From positions 1 through 64,000 of the forward strand of contig NZ_JACNMF010000002.1 of assembly GCF_014270105.1 (NCBI RefSeq): a stretch of 64,000 nucleotides of DNA. The letters run 5' to 3'. The notes beneath the pieces were generated by a model, which was given only the letters and a program-made list of their open reading frames with translations, did not search any database and had not been told where the DNA came from. The translations under genes and the position numbers were made by a program. Numbering within the stretch: position 1 is the first letter of the stretch; each line of letters begins with the position of its first letter. The stretch comes from Hyunsoonleella aquatilis (GTDB lineage Bacteria > Bacteroidota > Bacteroidia > Flavobacteriales > Flavobacteriaceae). This document shows, piece by piece, positions 26,527-34,932 of this stretch.

Positions 26527-29500
26527 ATGACTCAGCAACTATATATGCTAAAATTAGATGAAGAAGTAAATAATAGTTTTACTTATGATAGTGTAGTTTA
26601 TTCTCAAGATAACATTCATGAATTTGAATTCAATGGAGATTGCCATTTTTTAGGTTTTTTAAATGCACTCATAGATGCAAATCCTAATGCTATATTAAGC
26701 AGTAATGCTAGCTATATGGAAATTAAGGCAGAATGTGACCGATTGAATCGAGAAAGTGAGGAATTCAAACAGACAATTAATAGTATATTAAAACCTATCG
26801 ATGAAATTTTAGATCAGGCAGATGAGTTATTTGATGATAGTAGCAATCCTGAAGAAGAAGATTCATCAGATAAACAGGGAGTAGGAGATTTTAAAGATCG
26901 GGCAAATGTAGAGATTACCAATGTTACACTAACTGAAAAAAACACAACAGATAATGACGTAGAACGCCCACCCGAAGGCAAACCACACCCAGAAGTCTCT
27001 CAAGAAGAGGCAAACGAAAAAACAAAAACTGCGGATCCTGTAGATATTTTTAACGGTTCATTTTATATCAACGAAATTGACCTTGAAATTCCAAATACAA
27101 CTATACCCTTAGTTGTTATTAGATCTTATAGAAGTGGCGTTTCAGCTTATGGTGCATTTGGCTGGAATTGGGATCACAACTATAACATTTATCTACGTGA
27201 GCTTAACGATGGTAATGTCGCTGTGTGGCGTAACTTAAGTGAATCTGTTTTTAAAACTACAGGTACTGGTTTTGATTCTCCGACTGGTCTGTTTGAAAAA
27301 TTAGAAAGACACCCGAGTATTCCACAAGTATATATATTGTATCAAAAAGGAGGTATAGAATTGCATTTTGCTCGACCAAGTTTTTGGAGTGATGCAGAAC
27401 GTATCCCTATTGATAAAATCATTGATAGATCTGGAAACACAATAAACTTTGAATACGGAAGCGAAGACAACCTCCTGAAAGTTACTGACAATGTAGGACG
27501 CTATATTTCTTTTAATTATGACGCTTGTGGTATTATCACATCTATACGTGATACTTCAGGCAGAACCTTTGAATATGTGCATAATGAGGAAACCAAGCAT
27601 TTAATTTGTGTTAAGTCACCACCTACAACCGATTTTCCAAAAGGAATGGTCAAATCATATCATTACGATTCACCTCATTTACCTCCAAAGTTGAAGCACA
27701 ATATTGTTAGAGTTGAAGATTCAGAAGGTAATGTCTATTTAGAAAACAAATACGAAGATGACCCTTCCTCTCAATTCTTCGGAAGAATTAAAGAACAACT
27801 TTACGGAGGCTATTTATTTCAATTTCGGCATACACAATTACAATGGGTACCACCAATACAAGAAAACATAAATTTTCCTGCGCACCGCGTTGAAGTAATG
27901 AATCCAGATTTCGGATTAGAAACTTATACTTTTAATTACAAAGGAGACCTGTTAGACAGACGATATAGACTCAATAAAGATCGTACATTTAGAGTAGCTG
28001 CATGGCAATACGAATACGATTCTCAGGGAAACACAAAACTCACAGCAAATCCAGATGGAAGTCAAGTTATAAATACGCATGATGATTTAAATCCAGATCC
28101 TCGAATGAGGAACAATTTACTTCAGACGGAGATCACAGCTTCTCCACTCTCTCCTGCACCAAGTAGAGTTATTTTTCAGGCAAACTATCATCCTCTATAT
28201 CAACAAGTCACTGAAATTAAAAATGAAACAGGTGCCACAACCGAATTAAAATATGACTTTAACCTGTATCCAGGCGATCCAGATAACAAAGGAAATCTCA
28301 TTGAAGTACACGAACCCGAAGTTACTTTACCCGATGGTAGCACACAACAAAGTATTACAAAATTTGAATACTACTCCTATGGTGCTTTAGAAAAAAAAAT
28401 AGCGCCAGATGGTACAGTTATCGAATATGAATATGGCAGCTCTGGAATAACCAACCAAAGATTAATTGCAACTATACAAGATCGTAGAGGCTTAAATATT
28501 AGAACCCAGTTTGGGTATAACATGTATGGTTTCCAGAATAAGATCATTGACCCTTTAGGGCGTGTTACAGACCTAAATATTAATGCTCTTGGGTTAACCG
28601 AAGAAATAGAGATTCCTGAAGTTCATGGATCTAGAGCTAAGACTACATTCCATTATGATGGAGATAAGAATATTGTTAGAACAAAATCACCTCTTGGCAG
28701 CTATTCAGGATCTGGTGTAAGTGATGGCTTTATAGAACATAAAATTATTCGAGAAGTACTTGGATACCCAATCCAATATATAGCTGGTTCTAATACTGAT
28801 GAAAGCAGAACTGTTAACATCTGTAACGATTTTAGAGGGTTTGCATTGGAAACTATTTTTCCTAATGAAAGTAGAGATGAAATTACAATAGATGAACGAG
28901 GTCTTCCTCTACGTCAGACTGTTAAAGGAGATGCATCTGAATTAAAAACAATTAACCAATATGATCGTTCTGGAAAACTTGTTTCATCAACTTCTCCTAT
29001 TGGTGCCATAACATTCTATAAATACGATGGGTTTTCGAGGTTGAAAGAAGCCAAATATCCTAATAATACAACTCAAATTTATAACTGGTTACCTAATAAC
29101 CTGCTTGAATCTGTTGAAATCGTTGGAGATGATGGATCAGGTACTACTCGCACATTATCATTTGCATCATACGAATATGATAACAAAGGAAGAAAAATAA
29201 AAGACATTGTCCGTGTATTCGAAGATGATTATACGACTTATAATGAAGTCATTACTCAATATTATTTTGATCTTAACAATAGAATTGAAAAAATAATTGG
29301 CAATAGAAATGAGAAAACCATCTATGTCTATGATGGTTTAGGCAGAATTGAAAAAATAATTGACCCAGAAGAAAATGAAGTCAGATATACCTATGACAAC
29401 AATGGTAATGTGTTGCGTACAGACGAATTTCACAAAAAGTCTGACGGTTCTGTAATTAATTACTACAAAGAACTAATGTACGATGACAGAAATAGATTAA

Positions 29501-32304
29501 TAGCTGTAATAGAGCCAGATGGAACTTCAACAATTACAGAATATGATGATAATAACAATGTTGTCTCAAATACAGATTTAAATGGAGTCCGAACTTTGTT
29601 TCAATACAATTCTCATCTAGAAAAAATAAAAGAAATTCTTGACCCAACAGGCTTAAATATTATACATGAATGGAAACGTGACAACATGTCTCAAGTAACC
29701 GAATATATAGATCCTACAGGTCAATCTTCTTTCTACACGTATGATAGACTAAACAGAGAAATACTAACCCAATTTCCTACTGGCTATAATAAAAGTTCCA
29801 ATTACAATTCGATAGGGCAATTGGAGCGTGAAACATTTGCAAGTGGTATTGAATTAAAATATGATTATGATCTTACAGGAAGGTTAAATATGATGTCACA
29901 TATTACTGGACCATCGTCAATTGAGCCAATTTCTACACATACATTCAAATATGATGGATTGGATAGAATTATTAAGGCCAGTAATGGCACAACAGATGTT
30001 TTAAGACGTTTTGATAGTATCAATCGATTGCTGTCTGAACAAATGTTCGGAAAAACATTAAGTCATCAATTTAACGATAATACTGGTACCACAGATAAGA
30101 TATGGCCAGATGGAAGAATTGAAAGATTTGAAACCAACTTAGTTGGCACACTTACTAGTATAAAAGAAATTGCACATGGTGTATTGGGCGATAGAATTAA
30201 TGATATTGCATATTTTGAACATTTAGGCTCCTTTGCGCTATCAAAGTCTAACATTTATGATAGCGTTTTTAACACAGAAAATATTTATGATGAACGAAAG
30301 CGCTTAATCAATTCAACGAGCCAAAATTCTAGTGTAACAATATGTGAAAGAAATAACAGGTTTGATACAGGTAATAGAAAAAGAATAGAATCCTCTCAAG
30401 GGCTAATTAACAAGATAAACTATTTTGAATACGATAATCGAAACCGATTGTCATTATCAAGAAAAAACTTTTCTCTCCCCCTTCCAATGGCCTTCAGTCA
30501 AAGTGAGCAAAACAGAATAATATCAGATGCTATAAGCGCCTCTAGTGGATCGGATGAACAGCTATACAATTATAATGAAGCAGATGCAAGAACAGAACAT
30601 GTACTAACAAGTGGTATTTCAAAATCGTATGCTTACGATTCGGGACATAAACTTTCAAACGATGGCACACTTAATTATGCTTTCAACGCTGATGGTGTAA
30701 TGCATAGCGATGACGAATTGACCTATAAAGCAGATTCGTTTGGTAGGATTATTGAAATATTAGAGCGCGGGACAGTTAAATGCCAGATTAAATATGATGC
30801 ATTTATGAGACCATGTGTAGTTTGGGAAGAAGGTTCTGGCGAAATTGAGCGAAATTATTTAGGAGGATTTGTGCATATGGAATCACAAGGAAGTGATATT
30901 CAAAAACAGATATCTTTATTACCTGGAACGGGAATTCCATTAGGTTATCATATTGATGGACAAAGCGTAATAACATTTTTTAATGAACGATTTAATTTAA
31001 TTGGAATATTAGATTCTAATGGCCAAATTATAGAACACATAGATTATGACGACTTTGGATTTCCAAAACTCTTCGACAGCTCTGGAACAGAATTAGCCAG
31101 ATCGTTATTAAATGTCAATCCAGTATTTGGCGGACAAGAATACATATCGTCAGTAAATAAATATTTATCAAAATTTCGATTGATGAATCCCGACAGTGCT
31201 ACATACCTTTCACCCGATTCATATCGCTACATTGATTCTTCTTCATTATATGTTTATTGTATTCAAGATCCAATAAACAAAATAGATTCCGATGGATCAT
31301 TTGTAATATTAGGAACTGCGTTAATTGGTGCAGGAATATCAGCTGCAGCAAATTGGGATAAATCAGGAACAGATTTTTGGGTTGCTGTTGGAGCAGGAGC
31401 ATTATCTGGAGCTGTAATGGGTAGTGGGTTAGGATTAGTTAGTTTTGCAGCAGGTGGTGCCATTGGTGGAGCTATTACTGGAGCATATGAAAGTAGTAAA
31501 AATAGTGAGAATATATTTCGTGGTGCAATTTCAGGTGCAGCTATCGGAGCTGCTGCTGCGATGGTAGGAGGTGCTGTAGGTCAAAAGGTATCTACCCTTG
31601 CTGCTTCAAGAATTGCATCTTCAAATTTATTTGCAAATGTTGCTTCGAAAGTTTCAAGTGCAACTGGAAGAAAAATTAGCTCATTTGCTATAACACAAGC
31701 TGAACAATATACCTCAGTTTCGGTTGGGGGATTCACAGGTGGCTATGCTGAAGGCGTTACAACAAACTCCTTAGGCATTACAATTCAAGGTATAAATCCG
31801 GCTTCTCACTGGGATAGTATTTTAGTTGATAGTTTAGATTATGCTAAATTTGGTGCAGTAGCTGGAGTTGGAGGAAAGGCTGCTGTACAATCTACAGGAT
31901 ATATATTACAAAATTCAAATGGAGGTATGCTTGGGTTTGAAGGCGAGTTTTATGTCAAGAATCATATCAGAAAACCCATAAATAAGAATCATCATATTCC
32001 AAATTCGAACAATAATCCCAAAAATGCTAAGCTGCCTGACTTTATTGATGAAACTTACATTGGAGAGGTTAAGAATACTAGTAGGATACCCTCAATGAAT
32101 GCTCAAACAAATCAATTAAGAAGTATTAATGATTATGCAAATAAGTTAGGTATTACCCCTGAACTTTGGGTTAGGCCTGGGAACCGCCCTAGCAATAGGC
32201 ATTCGGTAGTAAAAGAAGGTAATTTTAATATAAAAGAAATACCACAAATTACAATTCCCCAATACATTTCTCCAAATAAACTAGTAGAAACAAAATCTAA
32301 ATAA
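26527..32304 (+). CDS. RHS-repeat polymorphic toxin with C-terminal PD-(D/E)xK nuclease domain
   Basis: 1925 residues. Residues 1-165 are an acidic N-terminus with no signal peptide and no PAAR domain. Residues about 170-250 match DUF6531 ('DPVDIFNGSFYINEIDLEIP'). YD/RHS repeats run from about 300 to 1530. A degenerate RHS core follows at about 1534-1593 ('YLSPDSYRYIDSSSLYVYC', 'DPINKIDSDGS'), where the usual SPDPLG and DPxG are altered. Residues 1594-1740 are Gly/Ala-rich and hydrophobic. The C-terminus (1799-1925) reads as a restriction-endonuclease-fold toxin: Glu1805/1807, Asp1838 in LPDF, Glu1847 and Lys1849 in GEVKN, and Gln1863 in TNQLR, closest to Tox-REase-7-type domains. No immunity gene follows: the lysS remnant begins about 20 bases after the stop. 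Confidence 0.9.
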   Translation: MTQQLYMLKLDEEVNNSFTYDSVVYSQDNIHEFEFNGDCHFLGFLNALIDANPNAILSSNASYMEIKAECDRLNRESEEFKQTINSILKPIDEILDQADELFDDSSNPEEEDSSDKQGVGDFKDRANVEITNVTLTEKNTTDNDVERPPEGKPHPEVSQEEANEKTKTADPVDIFNGSFYINEIDLEIPNTTIPLVVIRSYRSGVSAYGAFGWNWDHNYNIYLRELNDGNVAVWRNLSESVFKTTGTGFDSPTGLFEKLERHPSIPQVYILYQKGGIELHFARPSFWSDAERIPIDKIIDRSGNTINFEYGSEDNLLKVTDNVGRYISFNYDACGIITSIRDTSGRTFEYVHNEETKHLICVKSPPTTDFPKGMVKSYHYDSPHLPPKLKHNIVRVEDSEGNVYLENKYEDDPSSQFFGRIKEQLYGGYLFQFRHTQLQWVPPIQENINFPAHRVEVMNPDFGLETYTFNYKGDLLDRRYRLNKDRTFRVAAWQYEYDSQGNTKLTANPDGSQVINTHDDLNPDPRMRNNLLQTEITASPLSPAPSRVIFQANYHPLYQQVTEIKNETGATTELKYDFNLYPGDPDNKGNLIEVHEPEVTLPDGSTQQSITKFEYYSYGALEKKIAPDGTVIEYEYGSSGITNQRLIATIQDRRGLNIRTQFGYNMYGFQNKIIDPLGRVTDLNINALGLTEEIEIPEVHGSRAKTTFHYDGDKNIVRTKSPLGSYSGSGVSDGFIEHKIIREVLGYPIQYIAGSNTDESRTVNICNDFRGFALETIFPNESRDEITIDERGLPLRQTVKGDASELKTINQYDRSGKLVSSTSPIGAITFYKYDGFSRLKEAKYPNNTTQIYNWLPNNLLESVEIVGDDGSGTTRTLSFASYEYDNKGRKIKDIVRVFEDDYTTYNEVITQYYFDLNNRIEKIIGNRNEKTIYVYDGLGRIEKIIDPEENEVRYTYDNNGNVLRTDEFHKKSDGSVINYYKELMYDDRNRLIAVIEPDGTSTITEYDDNNNVVSNTDLNGVRTLFQYNSHLEKIKEILDPTGLNIIHEWKRDNMSQVTEYIDPTGQSSFYTYDRLNREILTQFPTGYNKSSNYNSIGQLERETFASGIELKYDYDLTGRLNMMSHITGPSSIEPISTHTFKYDGLDRIIKASNGTTDVLRRFDSINRLLSEQMFGKTLSHQFNDNTGTTDKIWPDGRIERFETNLVGTLTSIKEIAHGVLGDRINDIAYFEHLGSFALSKSNIYDSVFNTENIYDERKRLINSTSQNSSVTICERNNRFDTGNRKRIESSQGLINKINYFEYDNRNRLSLSRKNFSLPLPMAFSQSEQNRIISDAISASSGSDEQLYNYNEADARTEHVLTSGISKSYAYDSGHKLSNDGTLNYAFNADGVMHSDDELTYKADSFGRIIEILERGTVKCQIKYDAFMRPCVVWEEGSGEIERNYLGGFVHMESQGSDIQKQISLLPGTGIPLGYHIDGQSVITFFNERFNLIGILDSNGQIIEHIDYDDFGFPKLFDSSGTELARSLLNVNPVFGGQEYISSVNKYLSKFRLMNPDSATYLSPDSYRYIDSSSLYVYCIQDPINKIDSDGSFVILGTALIGAGISAAANWDKSGTDFWVAVGAGALSGAVMGSGLGLVSFAAGGAIGGAITGAYESSKNSENIFRGAISGAAIGAAAAMVGGAVGQKVSTLAASRIASSNLFANVASKVSSATGRKISSFAITQAEQYTSVSVGGFTGGYAEGVTTNSLGITIQGINPASHWDSILVDSLDYAKFGAVAGVGGKAAVQSTGYILQNSNGGMLGFEGEFYVKNHIRKPINKNHHIPNSNNNPKNAKLPDFIDETYIGEVKNTSRIPSMNAQTNQLRSINDYANKLGITPELWVRPGNRPSNRHSVVKEGNFNIKEIPQITIPQYISPNKLVETKSK

Positions 32305-32305
32305 A

Positions 32306-32329
32306 TTAAAACATAAGAATATGTTTTAA
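32306..32329. repeat. perfect 10-bp hairpin at the island's right edge
   Basis: TTAAAACATA (32306-32315) and TATGTTTTAA (32320-32329) pair perfectly around AGAA. It starts one base after the RHS stop codon and overlaps the start of lysS homology. No T run follows on the plus strand, so it is a weak terminator candidate and possibly a recombination scar. Confidence 0.4.
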
Positions 32330-32445
32330 AAACACAATCAGGTCTAAGCAATAAAAAATGGGACAAGTCTATTAAAGAATTGACTAAAAATAAGCTTGCC
32401 AATGTTACTCGGTCAAACGAAGAACTGTTTGTAACATTACTATAG
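32323..32445 (+). pseudogene. remnant 3' end of a second lysS
   Basis: In frame, this reads LKTQSGLSNKKWDKSIKELT and continues to a TAG at 32443. It aligns without gaps to the last 39 residues of LysS, with 28 identical; the end differs (LFVTLL versus LFVEVV). The third positions are extensively changed, so it is not a recent duplication. An in-frame TAA at 32314 precedes it and there is no start codon. It sits 25 bases before a terminator, as a genuine gene end would. Confidence 0.85.
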
Positions 32446-32470
32446 TTTGGTTTAGCTATAAAAAACAAAG

Positions 32471-32505
32471 AAGCCAGTAACTTCAAAGTCACTGGCTTTT
32501 CTTTT
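32471..32505 (+). terminator. terminator behind the lysS remnant
   Basis: AAGCCAGTAAC (32471-32481) pairs with GTCACTGGCTT (32488-32498) with one mismatch, and the T-rich tail runs to 32505. It is probably the terminator of the lysS copy now reduced to a remnant; today it may end RHS transcription. Between it and the next gene (32506-32654) nothing is recognised. Confidence 0.75.
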
Positions 32506-32654
32506 AACTAAACTAAACTAAATTTATGTAAACTAAACTTATGCAAATAGACGGCTAAAAATCCATTTCCTTACAGTAGTTTAGAAATTTTTAACGTACG
32601 CTAAATCTATTTTTATGACTTCTTTAAGATTCGCTCTTTAAGATGTTAATTTTT

Positions 32655-33479
32655 TTAAGAAAATAACTCGTCAATATAGTTTCGGTAGGCTTCAAAATCA
32701 ATCAAATTATTATGATTTGCATCTTTAATCGTGATAAATTTTGTTCTCTTTTTCGGCGAAGTATCATATAGCTTTTCGGCACTTTCATAAGGTATCACAT
32801 GGTCGTCAGTACCATGGAACATCACGATAGGGCATTCCACGTTTTGAATAAATTCAAAGGTTGGAAATTGGTATTTCAACAAGCTATCCACTGGCAATAT
32901 GGGGTATCGGGCTTTAGCAACATGGGCCATACTGTAATAGGGCGTTTCCAAAATCAATTGTTTCGGGGCATTTTTTGATGCCACATAGGTAGCAATTCCA
33001 GTGCCCAAGGATCGCCCGTAAACAGTAATATCGCTTTCCTTGTAATCTTCTTTTAAATAATCGTAAAATAATTGCGCATCACTGTAAAACGTGGCTTCAC
33101 TTAATTTGCCCGTACTTTTTCCGTAGGTGCGATAGTCCATAATAAGTACATCAAGACCTTTGGCAACAAAAAACTCTACCACTGTGCCCCAACGGGACAA
33201 ATCGCCTGCATTTCCATGGAAATACAACAGCACGCCTTTGGGATTTTCAACCTTAAAATGAATGGCATTTAAGGATGCGCCATCATCTGCTTCTAAGTTA
33301 ATTTCCTCAAAATTATGGTTGAACTGAAACTGATAATTCTGCTCCAAAACCGTGGGCAAAAACAACAGTTTTTCCTGCATAAAATACATAAGGGCTGAAA
33401 TCATAACATAAAGGCCTATTAAAACGAGACCGAATTTTTTAAGCTTTAGCTTTATCGGGTTTTGAACTGTGTTTAACAT
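32655..33479 (-). CDS. membrane-anchored alpha/beta hydrolase
   Basis: 274 residues with an N-terminal membrane helix ('FGLVLIGLYVMISALMYFMQ') and the serine-hydrolase fold of the S33/DUF-type 'BEM46-like' group: oxyanion strand 'VLLYFHGNAGDLSRWG', nucleophile elbow YGRSLGTG, acid 'MFHGTDDHVIP' and final His in 'DANHNNLI'. Substrate unknown. It overlaps the end of its upstream paralogue by 41 bases, so translation is probably coupled; a later Met inside the membrane helix is a less likely start. Confidence 0.85.
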   Translation of the reverse strand: MLNTVQNPIKLKLKKFGLVLIGLYVMISALMYFMQEKLLFLPTVLEQNYQFQFNHNFEEINLEADDGASLNAIHFKVENPKGVLLYFHGNAGDLSRWGTVVEFFVAKGLDVLIMDYRTYGKSTGKLSEATFYSDAQLFYDYLKEDYKESDITVYGRSLGTGIATYVASKNAPKQLILETPYYSMAHVAKARYPILPVDSLLKYQFPTFEFIQNVECPIVMFHGTDDHVIPYESAEKLYDTSPKKRTKFITIKDANHNNLIDFEAYRNYIDELFS

Positions 33480-34347
33480 GGATGCTTGTAGTTGACAAAT
33501 CGATGTCCTGTGGTTTGCTGTTTATAATATCATCAATCATTTTATGGTAAGATTCAAAGGTATTGAGGTTTTTATGGCCGCCGCCGATAACGGTGTGCAA
33601 CTTTGTTAATTTTGAATTCACTTTTGATAGTTTTACACTGGTTTTATAAGGAATCAACTTATCGTTCGTTCCGTGGATGATATGGATGGGGCACTGCACA
33701 TATTTCAACCATTTGTAGGTGGGCAAAGGGTATTTGATTAAAACGGACAGGGGCATAAACGGCGCATAGCGCTTGGTAACTTTAGTGAGACTATAATAGG
33801 GCGCATCCAAAATCAACAGTTTAGGTTGGTTCATAGAAGCCAACTTTGCGGCAAATCCCGAACCCAGGGAACGGCCATATAAAATGATTCTATCCTCAGT
33901 AGTATATTCCTTGATTTTGTCATACACCCGTTGCAAATCCCTTTTTATGGCTTTTTGGGAACGCTTGCCGGTGCTTTTCCCAAAACCTCGGTAATCCACC
34001 ATCAGCACGTTATAATTATGCCTTGTAAAATCCACAGCAAACTTACCCCAGCCCTTGATGCTCTTAGAGTTTCCCTTTAGATACAATACGATTCCACGAG
34101 AAGGGCCTTTTGGCTTAAATAACAAACCGTTGATAATGGCACCATCACGCGTTTCCAGATTATATTCTTCAGTATTTTGATTTTCGTAGTAAAACTGAAA
34201 CTCCTTTTCAAGTTTTTCTGGCTTGAACAACAAATAGTCCTGCAAATAGTACAATGCCACACTGATGATGACGTAAATCACAATGACTAAAATTACAATG
34301 TATAACCAGTATGGCATTGAATGAGGGTTTTTACTAAAATACAACAA
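33439..34347 (-). CDS. membrane-anchored alpha/beta hydrolase (paralogue)
   Basis: 302 residues with an N-terminal helix ('YIVILVIVIYVIISVALYYL'), nucleophile elbow YGRSLGSG, 'IIHGTNDKLIP' for the acid and 'GGHKNL' for the catalytic His. One oxyanion-region change stands out: the paralogue's 'YFHGNAG' is 'YLKGNSK' here, so the usual HG is lost, which may alter activity. The two genes are tandem duplicates that have diverged. It is in line with the GDYXXLXY/DUF2157 genes just upstream. Confidence 0.82.
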   Translation of the reverse strand: MLYFSKNPHSMPYWLYIVILVIVIYVIISVALYYLQDYLLFKPEKLEKEFQFYYENQNTEEYNLETRDGAIINGLLFKPKGPSRGIVLYLKGNSKSIKGWGKFAVDFTRHNYNVLMVDYRGFGKSTGKRSQKAIKRDLQRVYDKIKEYTTEDRIILYGRSLGSGFAAKLASMNQPKLLILDAPYYSLTKVTKRYAPFMPLSVLIKYPLPTYKWLKYVQCPIHIIHGTNDKLIPYKTSVKLSKVNSKLTKLHTVIGGGHKNLNTFESYHKMIDDIINSKPQDIDLSTTSIHVKHSSKPDKAKA

Positions 34348-34352
34348 ATAGG

Positions 34353-34928
34353 CTAATTCCCCTCCATCCTTTGTTCCACATAGTCTTTGATTGGCACCTC
34401 CCCGATAAGCACATCATCCAAAACGGCCTCACCTTCTTTTATAAAAACAAGGGCGTATACATCATCTAAAGTACCAGCATTTTGATTGTCCTGAACAGCC
34501 ACCTCGGCATCATAGGCTTTACTTTCTTCCATATAAAATCTATCAAATGGATATTCTATGGACAGTTCGTTATCGTAAATGCTGTACCAGCTCGCCTTGG
34601 CATAAACGAAGTCCTTTTTAATATCGGGCAATTCAATTTTGCTAACCCGGAACACTTCTGCAAACCCCAAGCTATCCACATCCAAATACACATAAACCTC
34701 TTCTCCCCTTTGCCATATAGAATCTGCTGTAAAATGCCGATCTTCTTCAAAACCCAAAGTGATATATTTTCCCCTAAAAGGATCGGAGGGATCCATGGGT
34801 CGCGTTTTAAACTTGTAGGCTTTCCCCGTGGCCAAAATATCCTCTCTATTGAAAATCATTTGGGCAGGCACAAAGAGTTGGGCAATGGCCACCACAATAA
34901 ATATTACGAATACATATATTGATTTCAT
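34353..34928 (-). CDS. GDYXXLXY-domain envelope protein
   Basis: 191 residues with an N-terminal membrane anchor ('FVIFIVVAIAQLFVPAQMIF') and the family's core 'TRPMDPSDPFRGKYITLGFE', in which the name-giving GDYxxLxY appears as GKYITLGF. The family is nearly always encoded beside DUF2157, as here (4 bases after the DUF2157 stop). The protein is probably periplasmic and partners the DUF2157 membrane protein; its role is unknown. Confidence 0.85.
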   Translation of the reverse strand: MKSIYVFVIFIVVAIAQLFVPAQMIFNREDILATGKAYKFKTRPMDPSDPFRGKYITLGFEEDRHFTADSIWQRGEEVYVYLDVDSLGFAEVFRVSKIELPDIKKDFVYAKASWYSIYDNELSIEYPFDRFYMEESKAYDAEVAVQDNQNAGTLDDVYALVFIKEGEAVLDDVLIGEVPIKDYVEQRMEGN

Positions 34929-34932
34929 TCTT

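Noticed and set aside
23779-32445. Classical attachment sites formed by an integrase at the lysS 3' end
   Set aside because: The two tails share only short identical blocks and no integrase is in the island; direct repeats of a recent integration would be nearly identical.
32133-32492. 119-residue minus-strand frame over the end of the RHS gene, as a possible immunity gene
   Set aside because: It is antisense to the toxin and the lysS remnant, starts inside the terminator, and its composition is explained by the opposite strand.
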